From: an uncultured Erysipelotrichaceae bacterium
GTDB lineage: Bacteria > Bacillota_I > Bacilli_A > Erysipelotrichales > Erysipelotrichaceae
Direction: 5' to 3'
NCBI GenBank assembly: GCA_902795525.1
Contig: CADBLN010000117.1
Location: forward strand, 1 to 10,086
DNA length: 10,086 bases
Of this stretch, positions 1 to 6,835 are shown piece by piece; positions within the stretch are counted from its first letter, which is position 1, and the number at the start of each line of letters is the position of its first letter. The notes beneath the pieces were generated by a model. That model searched no databases, was not told the origin of the DNA, and worked only from the letters and a program-made list of their open reading frames with translations. The position numbers were made by a program, and so were the translations under genes.

Positions 1-109
1 AAGTCTTGTCACCGTTGGAGGCATTATTTCCGCCGTTTGACGAACAGCCAAACATAGCTAAAACCATGACTACAACTAACAATAAAATCTTAACTGCACC
101 TTTCTTCAA
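1..109 (-). CDS. N-terminus of a lipoprotein (partial, runs off left edge)
   Basis: Only the first 36 codons are in the window. They encode a typical lipoprotein export signal: a positive start (LKKGAVK), a hydrophobic run (ILLLVVVMVLAM) and a lipobox-like FGC with the lipidated cysteine at residue 22. A Ser/Asn/Gly-rich linker (SSNGGNNASNGD) follows. This arrangement is common in ABC-transporter substrate-binding proteins of Gram-positive bacteria, but the functional domain lies outside the window, so the substrate is unknown. I chose a TTG start at 109 because AAGGGG lies 8 bases upstream of it. In-frame ATG codons at 139 and 145 have no ribosome binding site. No convincing promoter was found in the spacer to the tRNA gene. 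Confidence 0.72.
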   Translation of the reverse strand, partial: MKKGAVKILLLVVVMVLAMFGCSSNGGNNASNGDKT

Positions 110-115
110 ACTAAT

Positions 116-123
116 CACCCCTT
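116..123 (-). promoter_or_regulatory. Ribosome binding site that fixes a TTG start
   Basis: On the minus strand the sequence reads AAGGGGTG, with AAGGGG 8 bases before the TTG at 109. It selects the TTG over the in-frame ATG codons at 139 and 145, which lie upstream of it. Confidence 0.6.
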
Positions 124-180
124 TTTTGGTCTGACTCATTGTCATTTTACAACTATTATTAATATAAATCTATAAAAAAC

Positions 181-210
181 TTGATAAAAAGGAGCATATT
201 GTTTTATAAT
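181..210 (+). promoter_or_regulatory. Promoter of the tRNA-Leu gene
   Basis: A -35 box TTGATA (181-186) and a perfect -10 box TATAAT (205-210) are separated by 18 bases. The mature tRNA begins 11 bases after the -10 box, leaving only a few bases of 5' leader. This is a standard housekeeping sigma-A arrangement, and the position directly in front of a stable RNA gene supports it. Confidence 0.75.
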
Positions 211-220
211 AATCTCGCAC

Positions 221-305
221 GCGCGTGTGGCGAAACTGGCAGACGCACTAGACTTAGGATCTAGCGCCGCGAGGCATGCAGGTTCAAGTCCTGTCACGCG
301 CACCA
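221..305 (+). tRNA. tRNA-Leu, anticodon UAG
   Basis: This 85-base tRNA has a perfect 7-bp acceptor stem (GCGCGTG at 221-227 with CACGCGC at 295-301), discriminator A302 and an encoded CCA at 303-305. The anticodon stem CTAGA/TCTAG (248-252 and 260-264) encloses the loop CTTAGGA, with anticodon TAG at 255-257, which reads CUN leucine codons, chiefly CUA. A long variable arm (265-277) is the class II hallmark of leucine tRNAs. The T arm has a GCAGG/CCTGT stem around TTCAAGT. The gene stands alone with its own promoter and terminator and is the only plus-strand gene in the window. Confidence 0.97.
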
Positions 306-314
306 TCAAAAACC

Positions 315-340
315 AAACGATTCACAAGAATCGTTTTTTT
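315..340 (+). terminator. Terminator of tRNA-Leu, probably bidirectional
   Basis: A 9-bp perfect stem (AAACGATTC at 315-323, GAATCGTTT at 328-336) with an ACAA loop is followed by a run of T to 340. On the minus strand the same hairpin is followed by GGTTTTTG. It sits directly after the stop codon of the convergent HAD gene and so probably serves both genes. Confidence 0.88.
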
Positions 341-995
341 ATAAATAGTTAAGTAATTCCTTAAACTCTTTGATTCTTTTTACTTCTACAGAACACGGAC
401 GTAGTTCATTTGGCCAAATCCAAATTGCATCCATACCAGCATTTAATGCCCCATAAATATCATTTGAAAAAGTATCTCCAACATATAAACATTGTTGGCA
501 AGAAAGGCCTAATTGTTGGGCTGCCATTTCATATATTCTCTTATCAGGTTTATGGATTCCTATGCTTCCAGAAATAACCACAACATTGAAAAAATCCTTG
601 ATGCCAGATAATTCTACCTTCCCCCCTTGAGACTCGGCAGAACCATTTGTGATAATTCCAAGTTGATACTTTTTCTTTAAAACTTCTAATGTTTCTATTA
701 CATCTTTATTCAAAACCGTGTTTTTATACTGGTGTTCCCTCCACCAAGAAGCATAATCATCACAAGGAACTTTAATTTTATGTTTGTTTTCAAACAGCTC
801 GAGAGAAACTAAGACATTTGTATTACCCATTCCATCAAAAGTCAGCAAATCTTGTACCATTGCTTCTTTTTGTAGCCTGTCAGTTACTTCTGGCAAGAAT
901 TCCTCAATAAACTGAGTATGAGTTTTGTATGCATAAGCAAATCTATTACCCAAAGTATTGTCAAAGTCAAAAAATATTGCCTTTATATCTTTCAT
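339..995 (-). CDS. HAD-superfamily hydrolase (HAD-IA, YjjG-like phosphatase)
   Basis: This 218-residue cytoplasmic protein has all four HAD motifs. Motif I is DFDNT, with nucleophile Asp10 and acid/base Asp12. Motif II is ITNGS with Thr116. Motif III is Lys149 in HKPDKRIY. Motif IV is GDTFSND with Asp174 and Asp179, which bind magnesium. The helical cap between motifs I and II (about residues 18-95) is type C1, as in HAD-IA phosphatases such as YjjG nucleotidase, phosphoglycolate phosphatase and haloacid dehalogenase. A phosphorylated small metabolite or nucleotide is the likely substrate, but sequence alone does not settle which. The ATG at 995 has a good AGGAGA site 8 bases upstream. The gene follows the terminator of the large operon and converges on tRNA-Leu. 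It may depend on read-through, because no clear promoter is visible in the 66-base gap. A functional link to the operon is not implied. Confidence 0.9.
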   Translation of the reverse strand: MKDIKAIFFDFDNTLGNRFAYAYKTHTQFIEEFLPEVTDRLQKEAMVQDLLTFDGMGNTNVLVSLELFENKHKIKVPCDDYASWWREHQYKNTVLNKDVIETLEVLKKKYQLGIITNGSAESQGGKVELSGIKDFFNVVVISGSIGIHKPDKRIYEMAAQQLGLSCQQCLYVGDTFSNDIYGALNAGMDAIWIWPNELRPCSVEVKRIKEFKELLNYL

Positions 996-1036
996 AAATA
1001 ATCTCCTGATAGTAATATCCTAACATATTTAATTCA

Positions 1037-1062
1037 TTAAAAAACAGCTTTAACTAGCTGTT
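1037..1062 (-). terminator. Rho-independent terminator at the end of the operon
   Basis: Read on the minus strand, AACAGCT and AGCTGTT form a 7-bp perfect stem (1056-1062 and 1043-1049) with the loop AGTTAA, followed by a T run. The hairpin touches the stop codon of the last operon gene and so marks the end of the long transcript. Confidence 0.82.
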
Positions 1063-2048
1063 CATCTACAAATTATGTCCTTAGCTTGTTTGACATAAGC
1101 TAATGCATCATCATTTAATGGATATCTAATTACACATCCTGGAGATAAAATGTGGTGATGGCCACGCAAAATTTCCCAACAAGCTTCAATCTGTTGATCA
1201 ATGGCCTGATAGTTAGAATTTGTTATATCTCCCCTTATTAGTCCTCCCATCAAACATTTGTCTATTTCTTTAGCTTTTTCAAGCGTTGGTTCACTTTCCC
1301 AACAGTGCCAATTAAAAATATCAATAGGATAACCTTTTAAAACATCAAACATTATATTGGTTCCATGAGCGTGAATCACATCACAAAAACCACTGGAAGC
1401 TTGTAGTACTTGAATGTCATATTGTTTTCCAAACTCAACAAAGGTTTTTTCATCACAAACATCATAACTGCTCATTTGAGAGGCAAAAAATATTCCATCG
1501 CATCCAATCTCATTAGCTTTTTTCACCAACTTCACAGTAGCATCAGTAATAATTTGTAAGGCTTGATGAATGTATTTAGTTTGCCCTGTTTTGATGTAGT
1601 CAACAATTTTACCATTACATAACTTATTAATGGTCGTAAATGGTGAAAAGACAGTAAAAATAACAGGAACGTCTTTGCCTTCAACAAGTTTCAAGGTTTC
1701 TTTTAGTGAATATAGTTCCCTGTTTAAGGCTTCTGCTTTTGAAAAATCCAACTCCTTAATCTTTGAAAAATCTTCAATCTTATTGATTGGAGTACTGATT
1801 ACCTTAGCAACGCCGCCATTTTCTATGTCCGAGTAGTCAACCTTTACCCCAAAATCTTCAGTGGCATACATCCCATTATTCATGGTTTTAATTAAGTCGG
1901 TATCATACTTTTCAAAAAACGCATAAGTCTCTTCAGCCAATTTATCAGGATCTAAATCAATTCCTGGTAAATGTGTCCAAATAGCATAAGGAAGTTGGTC
2001 AACTTCCTTATTGTTTACTGCGTTAAAAATTCTTTCTTTTTTATTCAC
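1062..2048 (-). CDS. URO-D/MtaA-family protein, second copy (putative zinc-dependent methyltransferase-like)
   Basis: This 328-residue cytoplasmic protein has the uroporphyrinogen decarboxylase TIM-barrel fold, recognised from its N-terminal ERIFNAVNNKEVDQLP, the central GCDGIFFASQ strand and the C-terminal SPGCVIRYPLN. The RQAGRY-type substrate motif of true HemE is absent; the equivalent segment reads YAIWTHLPGID, so haem synthesis is unlikely. Related corrinoid-dependent methyltransferases of the MtaA type bind zinc through HxC and a distant Cys. Here the matching positions read HAHG (His226, His228) and Cys305, a possible His-His-Cys site. It is a paralogue of the protein at 3327-4376. 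The start is GTG at 2048, one base after the TAG of the desulfidase gene, with GGAG 8 bases upstream. Substrate unknown; it may act on a methylated or thiol-bearing compound. Confidence 0.85.
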   Translation of the reverse strand: MNKKERIFNAVNNKEVDQLPYAIWTHLPGIDLDPDKLAEETYAFFEKYDTDLIKTMNNGMYATEDFGVKVDYSDIENGGVAKVISTPINKIEDFSKIKELDFSKAEALNRELYSLKETLKLVEGKDVPVIFTVFSPFTTINKLCNGKIVDYIKTGQTKYIHQALQIITDATVKLVKKANEIGCDGIFFASQMSSYDVCDEKTFVEFGKQYDIQVLQASSGFCDVIHAHGTNIMFDVLKGYPIDIFNWHCWESEPTLEKAKEIDKCLMGGLIRGDITNSNYQAIDQQIEACWEILRGHHHILSPGCVIRYPLNDDALAYVKQAKDIICR

Positions 2049-2049
2049 A

Positions 2050-3327
2050 CTATTTCTCCAACATTATTTCCAATATCTCAATATCTGTACTAGCCATACC
2101 ATCTTTAGCCATCTTTCCTACAGCTTTAATGGTTTCTTCGACATCAGGTTTTACCAATCCTTCCCCATTTCTATAGACATAGCCTTTCATAGCCATTTCC
2201 ATCGCCTGCAAAGCACTTTCTACTGATAAGGAAATCTTACCTGCACAAGAGCTCTTAGCCCCATCGCAAACCATTCCACCAATTGAAGCAATAGAGTTAA
2301 TGATGGTGTTAGAAATCTCCTCATACTTTCCACCTAATAGCCAGCAAATGCCGCATCCTGCTCCAGTTGCAGCACTAACAGCACCACAATAAGCACTTAG
2401 GTAACCAATATACCTTTTTTGATGCAAAGCTATTAGATTTGCTAGGATTAGGGCTCTATATAGTTTTTCTTCACTAACTTCTAAATCTTTAGCATATTCA
2501 ATGACAGGCAACGAAACAGTCATACCTTGATTGCCACTGCCTGAATTTATCACCACAGCCATAGGACAACCATTCATGCGTGCATCAGAACCAGCTGCAG
2601 CTGCTGCCCTAGCTCTGATTTTTACATCTCTATTGTCATAACAATTAAATAAGGTTTTGCCTACTTGTTCACCCCAGTCGTTTGTTAATCCTTCCTGTGA
2701 TATCGCAACATTATCCTTAATTTGTCGGGCAATAATTTGTCTTACATCATCTAGATTAACAGTTTCCGCATATTCGATGATATCTTTGACATTCAGTAGT
2801 TCTTTATCAGGTCCGGCAACTTCATGGCCAACCGGTACTTCTTCATGGTAAATCACTTCACCATTTTTAATGATACTAGAGATATTATCATGTTTATTTT
2901 GAAGTATTACTTCAGCTGTTTCACTGTCGCTAGATACAGCAACTTTGATATACAAGGTAGGAACATTCTGAGCTAAATGACAAGTAACCTTGTTCTTTAA
3001 GAGTTCTTTTCTAAGCTGTTCCCTTTGTTCATCGCTTACATTGGTGATTACTTGTAAAGCTTTTTCACTGTCACCACCAACAATGCCGAGCATCGCTGCA
3101 ACTTCAATTCCTTTTAATCCACCTGAATTAGGCACAACTACTGCCTTGACATTTTTGATGATATTAGCGCTACAATAAACATCAACTTTTTCTGGTAAAC
3201 AACCCAGTACTTTTCTTGCTGTTGCGGCTGCTAAAGCTAAAGCTATTGGTTCAGTACAACCAGTAGCTTCCATTAGTTCTGTTTCTAAAATCTCATTATA
3301 GTTTTTAATGATACAGTCTGATAGCAT
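2050..3327 (-). CDS. cyuA: L-cysteine desulfidase family protein (UPF0597/YhaM, iron-sulfur)
   Basis: This 425-residue protein belongs to the CyuA (YhaM) family. Characterised members use a [4Fe-4S] cluster to split L-cysteine into sulfide, ammonia and pyruvate. The hallmark ATGCTEPIALALA is at residues 21-33, with Cys24. Further conserved cysteines are Cys314 in SAYCGA and Cys354 in GMVCDGAKSSC. These match the three cluster ligands known from the Methanocaldococcus enzyme (Cys25, Cys282, Cys322), including the 40-residue spacing of the last two. Glycine-rich stretches MNGCPMAVVINSGSGNQG (251-268) and TGAGCG (321-326) are also typical. Full length, no transmembrane segment. Its ATG overlaps the preceding stop in TAATG, and GAGGAGGG lies inside the upstream gene, so translation is probably coupled. 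Placement beside an importer suggests it degrades imported cysteine or a cysteine-forming compound. A related beta-elimination substrate is possible. Confidence 0.88.
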   Translation of the reverse strand: MLSDCIIKNYNEILETELMEATGCTEPIALALAAATARKVLGCLPEKVDVYCSANIIKNVKAVVVPNSGGLKGIEVAAMLGIVGGDSEKALQVITNVSDEQREQLRKELLKNKVTCHLAQNVPTLYIKVAVSSDSETAEVILQNKHDNISSIIKNGEVIYHEEVPVGHEVAGPDKELLNVKDIIEYAETVNLDDVRQIIARQIKDNVAISQEGLTNDWGEQVGKTLFNCYDNRDVKIRARAAAAAGSDARMNGCPMAVVINSGSGNQGMTVSLPVIEYAKDLEVSEEKLYRALILANLIALHQKRYIGYLSAYCGAVSAATGAGCGICWLLGGKYEEISNTIINSIASIGGMVCDGAKSSCAGKISLSVESALQAMEMAMKGYVYRNGEGLVKPDVEETIKAVGKMAKDGMASTDIEILEIMLEK

Positions 3328-4376
3328 TAGAGGTAACCCTCCTCTTCAACCACTTCTTTCATTAAAGTAAACACATAACGATCTACATCCATAGGTAAAG
3401 CACAACCTGGCGCGAAGATAATTCTCTTATCTTCACTTTCATTGATTACTGTTAAAAGTCTCTTACGGAAGAATTCTTTTAATTCATCTCTGTTATTATC
3501 CTCATTATAGTAATCATAGTGACGTGCTAGACCTGTTATTAAAATCTTATCAGTCATCTTACGAACATCAGCAACTGTTGAGATAGTATCTGATTCTAAA
3601 CCAGGTACGCAGTTTTCCCAACTATATGCTTGCACTTCATAATCTAAGCACTTATCAAACATTAGATTGTTTTCGCCATGTACATGAAGAACATTAAACC
3701 AAGTTCTATCTTTAATGTAATCTAAAATCTGCTTGTCATAAGGAGCACAGAATTCATCATATAATTCATCACTAATAACATTTCGCGTTGCATATTGATT
3801 GGCAAAGAAAATGCCATCAATACCAGCTTCATTAATTAAAGCATCTAGATAGTTCTTGTTTGTTTCTACCATTTTTTGTAAAGCTTCATGCATCTCGGCC
3901 TTATGATTCTCCATTAAAGGAGTGGTTTTGGCGTGGGTTCCTCTTTCCATTGCCTCTTGAAGGCATGTCAAAGGAGTAAAGATAGTGGCAATTACAGGTT
4001 TTTTTCCTTTATATTCTTGGCATAATCCTTTCGCAATTGCCACTTCTCTTTTGAAGACCCAATTATCCTTATCTAAAATAGGCATGGCCTTTAACTCTTC
4101 TAGATTATTAACTGGATATCTGTTTATTGTTCCAAACCAATGGGTTGGATCCTTACTTAAAGTAATGTCACCACCATAAGCTTCTGGAATATAATGCCCT
4201 GTGCACATGATTTTAACGAAGTCCCAACCACAATATTCAGTTACCATGATAGTTGCTTTAATCATATCCTGAACATGATGGTCTACAAAAGGCATATGAA
4301 CCCAACCACTTACACCAATGCGGTCAAATGGTTGCTTATTAATCATTGCCTTGATTCTTTCGGTACTTGTCATCAT
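3327..4376 (-). CDS. URO-D/MtaA-family protein, first copy (putative zinc-dependent methyltransferase-like)
   Basis: With the start at 4376 this is a 349-residue URO-D-fold protein. Segments that align with the copy at 1062-2048 are WVHMPFVD near residue 26, GIDGIFFANQ near 185, LHVHGEN at 230-236 and FAPGCALP at 321-328. Like that copy it lacks the HemE RQAGRY-type motif and keeps a candidate metal site (His231, His233, Cys325) at the place where MtaA-type methyltransferases carry HxC...C. Beyond these segments the two copies differ a great deal, so they look like old paralogues with distinct roles or a heteromeric pair. I prefer ATG at 4376 because AGGTG lies 6 bases upstream. A GTG at 4385 would extend the protein by 3 residues but is itself part of that binding site and has none of its own. 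The ATG follows the livF stop by one base, and the gene's own stop overlaps cyuA by one base. Confidence 0.85.
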   Translation of the reverse strand: MMTSTERIKAMINKQPFDRIGVSGWVHMPFVDHHVQDMIKATIMVTEYCGWDFVKIMCTGHYIPEAYGGDITLSKDPTHWFGTINRYPVNNLEELKAMPILDKDNWVFKREVAIAKGLCQEYKGKKPVIATIFTPLTCLQEAMERGTHAKTTPLMENHKAEMHEALQKMVETNKNYLDALINEAGIDGIFFANQYATRNVISDELYDEFCAPYDKQILDYIKDRTWFNVLHVHGENNLMFDKCLDYEVQAYSWENCVPGLESDTISTVADVRKMTDKILITGLARHYDYYNEDNNRDELKEFFRKRLLTVINESEDKRIIFAPGCALPMDVDRYVFTLMKEVVEEEGYL

Positions 4377-4377
4377 A

Positions 4378-5085
4378 TTAGGCACCTAAATATGTCTTGA
4401 TAATGACATCATTATTCAATAGTTCTTTACCAGTTCCCTCAATGACAATTTCACCTGTCTCTAAAGCATAAGCTCTATCCGCAATATCTAGAGCTGCCAT
4501 TGCGTTTTGTTCAACCAACAAAATTGTAGTTCCCTGTTTGTTGATTTCTTCAATCAAACCGAAAATTTGTTCTACAAGGATTGGAGATAAGCCTAATGAA
4601 GGTTCATCTAACATCAGCATCTTTGGGTTTTCCATTAAGGCTCTGCCAATTGCCAACATTTGTTGTTCACCACCAGACAAAGTACCTGCCATTTGTTTTT
4701 GACGGTCTTTAATTTGTGGGAACAATTCAAATACTTTTTCGTAATTAGCTTTCTGATTGGCCTTATCTTTTTCAGTATAAGCACCCATCAACAAATTCTC
4801 TTCAACTGTAAACTTAGGGAAAATCTGACGGCCTTCAGGGCATAAGATAATACCTTGTTTCACCCTGTCTCTTGGAGTCATTTTGGTAATATCAACACCA
4901 TTGAAGATTATTTGGCCTTCACGTGGTTTTAAGGTACCAGATAAAGTATTCATTAATGTTGACTTACCAGCACCATTAGCACCAATAAAAGATAAAATTT
5001 CACCTTCTTTGACGTTGAATGATACACCACGTAACGCCTTAATATTTCCATAATATGTATGTAAATTATTAACCTCTAGCAACAT
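4378..5085 (-). CDS. livF: Branched-chain-type ABC transporter ATPase LivF
   Basis: This 235-residue ABC ATPase is one of two that power the HAAT-type importer in this operon. Walker A is GANGAGKS (35-42), the signature is LSGGEQ (136-141) and Walker B is MLMLDE (156-161). Features that separate LivF from LivG are CPEGRQIFP (82-90) and LLVEQNA, where Gln193 stands where many ABC ATPases have a switch histidine; this substitution is usual in LivF. The ATG at 5085 lies 17 bases inside livG, and its full-strength AAGGAGGT site (5093-5100) is also within livG, so translation is coupled. The family usually carries branched-chain or other small amino acids, amides or urea. Here the neighbours hint at a sulfur-containing amino acid derivative. 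Confidence 0.95.
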   Translation of the reverse strand: MLLEVNNLHTYYGNIKALRGVSFNVKEGEILSFIGANGAGKSTLMNTLSGTLKPREGQIIFNGVDITKMTPRDRVKQGIILCPEGRQIFPKFTVEENLLMGAYTEKDKANQKANYEKVFELFPQIKDRQKQMAGTLSGGEQQMLAIGRALMENPKMLMLDEPSLGLSPILVEQIFGLIEEINKQGTTILLVEQNAMAALDIADRAYALETGEIVIEGTGKELLNNDVIIKTYLGA

Positions 5086-5854
5086 CGTGGTGACCTCCTT
5101 TTTTACCTAAGTATGCTTCAATTACCTCTGGGTTATTTTGAACTTCTGCAGGTGTTCCTTCACAAATTTTGGCACCATGATTCAAAACAACAATCTTATC
5201 AGAGATACTCATAACAACTTTCATGTCATGTTCAATTAACAATATACCATCTACTTCATTTAATAAGCTTCTAATGAAAGTGCTGAGCTCTTGTTTCTCA
5301 GCTGGATTCATTCCAGCTGCAGGCTCATCTAACAAAAGAATCTTTGGATGAGCAGCTAGAGCTCGTCCAATTTCAAGTTTTCTTTGCTTACCATAAGGTA
5401 GACTCGTCGATTTTTCAGAAAGGCTATCTTCTAAACCAACTTTCTTTAAAATCTCTAAAGTTTCAGCCTTCGCTTCTTTTTCCCAGTGATTTTTCTTACT
5501 GTTTGGGAATAGTGATAAGAAAGCTCCATACTCAATACGGTGTTGCATTCCAATAAGAATATTATCTTCCACACTCATATTTGAGAATAACCTAATATTT
5601 TGGAATGTTCTGCTCAAGCCCTTCTCAACAACTTGGTCAGTACTCATACCTACTAAGTTTTCGCCATTTAATCTGACTTCTCCTTCATTTGGAGTATAAA
5701 ATCCTGTTAGTAAGTTAATAACTGTAGTTTTACCAGCACCATTTGGGCCAATTAGGGCAACAACTTGTCCTTTTTCCATTGTGAAAGATAAATTATCTAC
5801 AGCTACCAATCCACCAAACCTAATAGTTAAATCTTTAACTTCTAATAATGGCAT
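5069..5854 (-). CDS. livG: Branched-chain-type ABC transporter ATPase LivG
   Basis: This 261-residue ABC ATPase pairs with LivF. Walker A is GPNGAGKT (36-43), the Q-loop glutamine is Gln85 in RTFQNIRLF, the signature is LPYGKQRKLEIGRAL (152-166), Walker B is ILLLDE (172-177) and the switch histidine is His209 in LLIEHDM. The LPYGKQ signature and the long insert between Q-loop and signature (about 104-150) are typical of LivG. The start ATG at 5854 directly follows the TAG of livM, with GGAGGT 7 bases upstream. The last residues (HHDVARG) are encoded where livF begins and may be present only because of that overlap. Confidence 0.95.
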   Translation of the reverse strand: MPLLEVKDLTIRFGGLVAVDNLSFTMEKGQVVALIGPNGAGKTTVINLLTGFYTPNEGEVRLNGENLVGMSTDQVVEKGLSRTFQNIRLFSNMSVEDNILIGMQHRIEYGAFLSLFPNSKKNHWEKEAKAETLEILKKVGLEDSLSEKSTSLPYGKQRKLEIGRALAAHPKILLLDEPAAGMNPAEKQELSTFIRSLLNEVDGILLIEHDMKVVMSISDKIVVLNHGAKICEGTPAEVQNNPEVIEAYLGKKGGHHDVARG

Positions 5855-6832
5855 CTACGCAACCTCCATTTTATCTTTCCTTACGAAGAATCCTTTAACT
5901 GCTTCTTTTAACTTGCCTCCAGGAATGGAATGGTTAAGCCACATAACAATAACCAATACTAAGCCATAGGCGATCATTCTATACTTAAATAAGAAGTCAA
6001 ATCTTCTTAAGTATTCAGGCAAGATTGAAAGGAATAATGAACCGATTAAAGTTCCTGAGAAGTTTCCTAAACCACCAATAACAACGATTGAGATACAGTT
6101 AAAACTTAAATTTGCATTAAATGTTGATGGTTCAACATATGTCATTAAGTGAGCATATAATGATCCCGCAATACCTGCAAAGATAGCAGAGATTGTGAAA
6201 ACAATAACTTTGTTAGGGAATAGCTTAATACCCATTGCTTCTGCTGCAATTGAATCATCACGCATAGCTTGTAAGTTACGCCCTAACTTAGAGTTAACTA
6301 ACCAGTTCATGATAATATATGTCAATATGACAAATATCAGTGTAAAATAGAAAAACTGTATTTTGTTGGTAAACTTAAAGCCAAACAAGTTAATTGAAGG
6401 AATACCAACGATACCCATTTGTCCAAGAGTAACTTTATCCCAGTTTTTAATGATAAGGTTAACAATCTCAGCAAATGATAATGTGATAATTGTGACATAC
6501 CTTCCAGTAATTCTACTCATTGGTAATGCCAACAATAGTCCAGCTAAACCAGTTATTAAGATTACCAATAGGAATGATGTTGAGTATGCCCATTTAAAGT
6601 GGTACCACAAACATGCAGTGGTATATGCTCCTATGCTATAGAAAGCCGCATGTCCAAATGATACTGTGCCACCAATACCCATGAGCAAGTTTAAACTCAT
6701 CGCAAAAATCATATTTAATTCTGCTGTAATTAATATCCTTAGTGAATAAGGGCTGGTGAGTAATGGCGCGATAGCCATACCGACCATGATTATAGCGAAG
6801 GTTATATTCTTCGGAGTCAATAATTTCTTCAT
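5855..6832 (-). CDS. livM: Branched-chain-type ABC transporter permease LivM
   Basis: This 325-residue integral membrane protein has roughly eight to ten hydrophobic segments and forms the pore with LivH. LivM marks are NLLMGIGGTVSFGHAAFYSI (48-67), GRYVTIITLSFAEI (110-123), the cytoplasmic coupling stretch GRNLQAMRDDSIAAEAMGI (184-202), and IGGLGNFSGTLIGS (252-265) followed by LPEYLRRF (271-278). The N-terminus before the conserved core is short, as in many Gram-positive LivM proteins, whereas E. coli LivM is longer. The ATG at 6832 has AAGGT 7 bases upstream and begins 3 bases after the livH stop. Confidence 0.95.
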   Translation of the reverse strand: MKKLLTPKNITFAIIMVGMAIAPLLTSPYSLRILITAELNMIFAMSLNLLMGIGGTVSFGHAAFYSIGAYTTACLWYHFKWAYSTSFLLVILITGLAGLLLALPMSRITGRYVTIITLSFAEIVNLIIKNWDKVTLGQMGIVGIPSINLFGFKFTNKIQFFYFTLIFVILTYIIMNWLVNSKLGRNLQAMRDDSIAAEAMGIKLFPNKVIVFTISAIFAGIAGSLYAHLMTYVEPSTFNANLSFNCISIVVIGGLGNFSGTLIGSLFLSILPEYLRRFDFLFKYRMIAYGLVLVIVMWLNHSIPGGKLKEAVKGFFVRKDKMEVA

Positions 6833-6835
6833 AAG

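Noticed and set aside
110..220. Promoter for the left-edge lipoprotein gene
   Set aside because: The best pair on the minus strand (TTATCA and TATATT) has only a 15-base spacer and weak -35 agreement, too poor to call.
221..340. Integration (att) site of a mobile element at the 3' end of tRNA-Leu
   Set aside because: No integrase and no direct repeat of the tRNA 3' end was seen in the window, and the adjacent HAD gene looks like ordinary chromosome.
1062..2048. HemE (haem-pathway uroporphyrinogen decarboxylase)
   Set aside because: The RQAGRY-type substrate motif near the N-terminus is missing here and in the copy at 3327-4376, and no other haem genes are nearby.
4377..4385. GTG 4385 as the start of the first URO-D-like protein
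   Set aside because: That GTG is part of the AGGTG site that serves ATG 4376, and no binding site precedes it.
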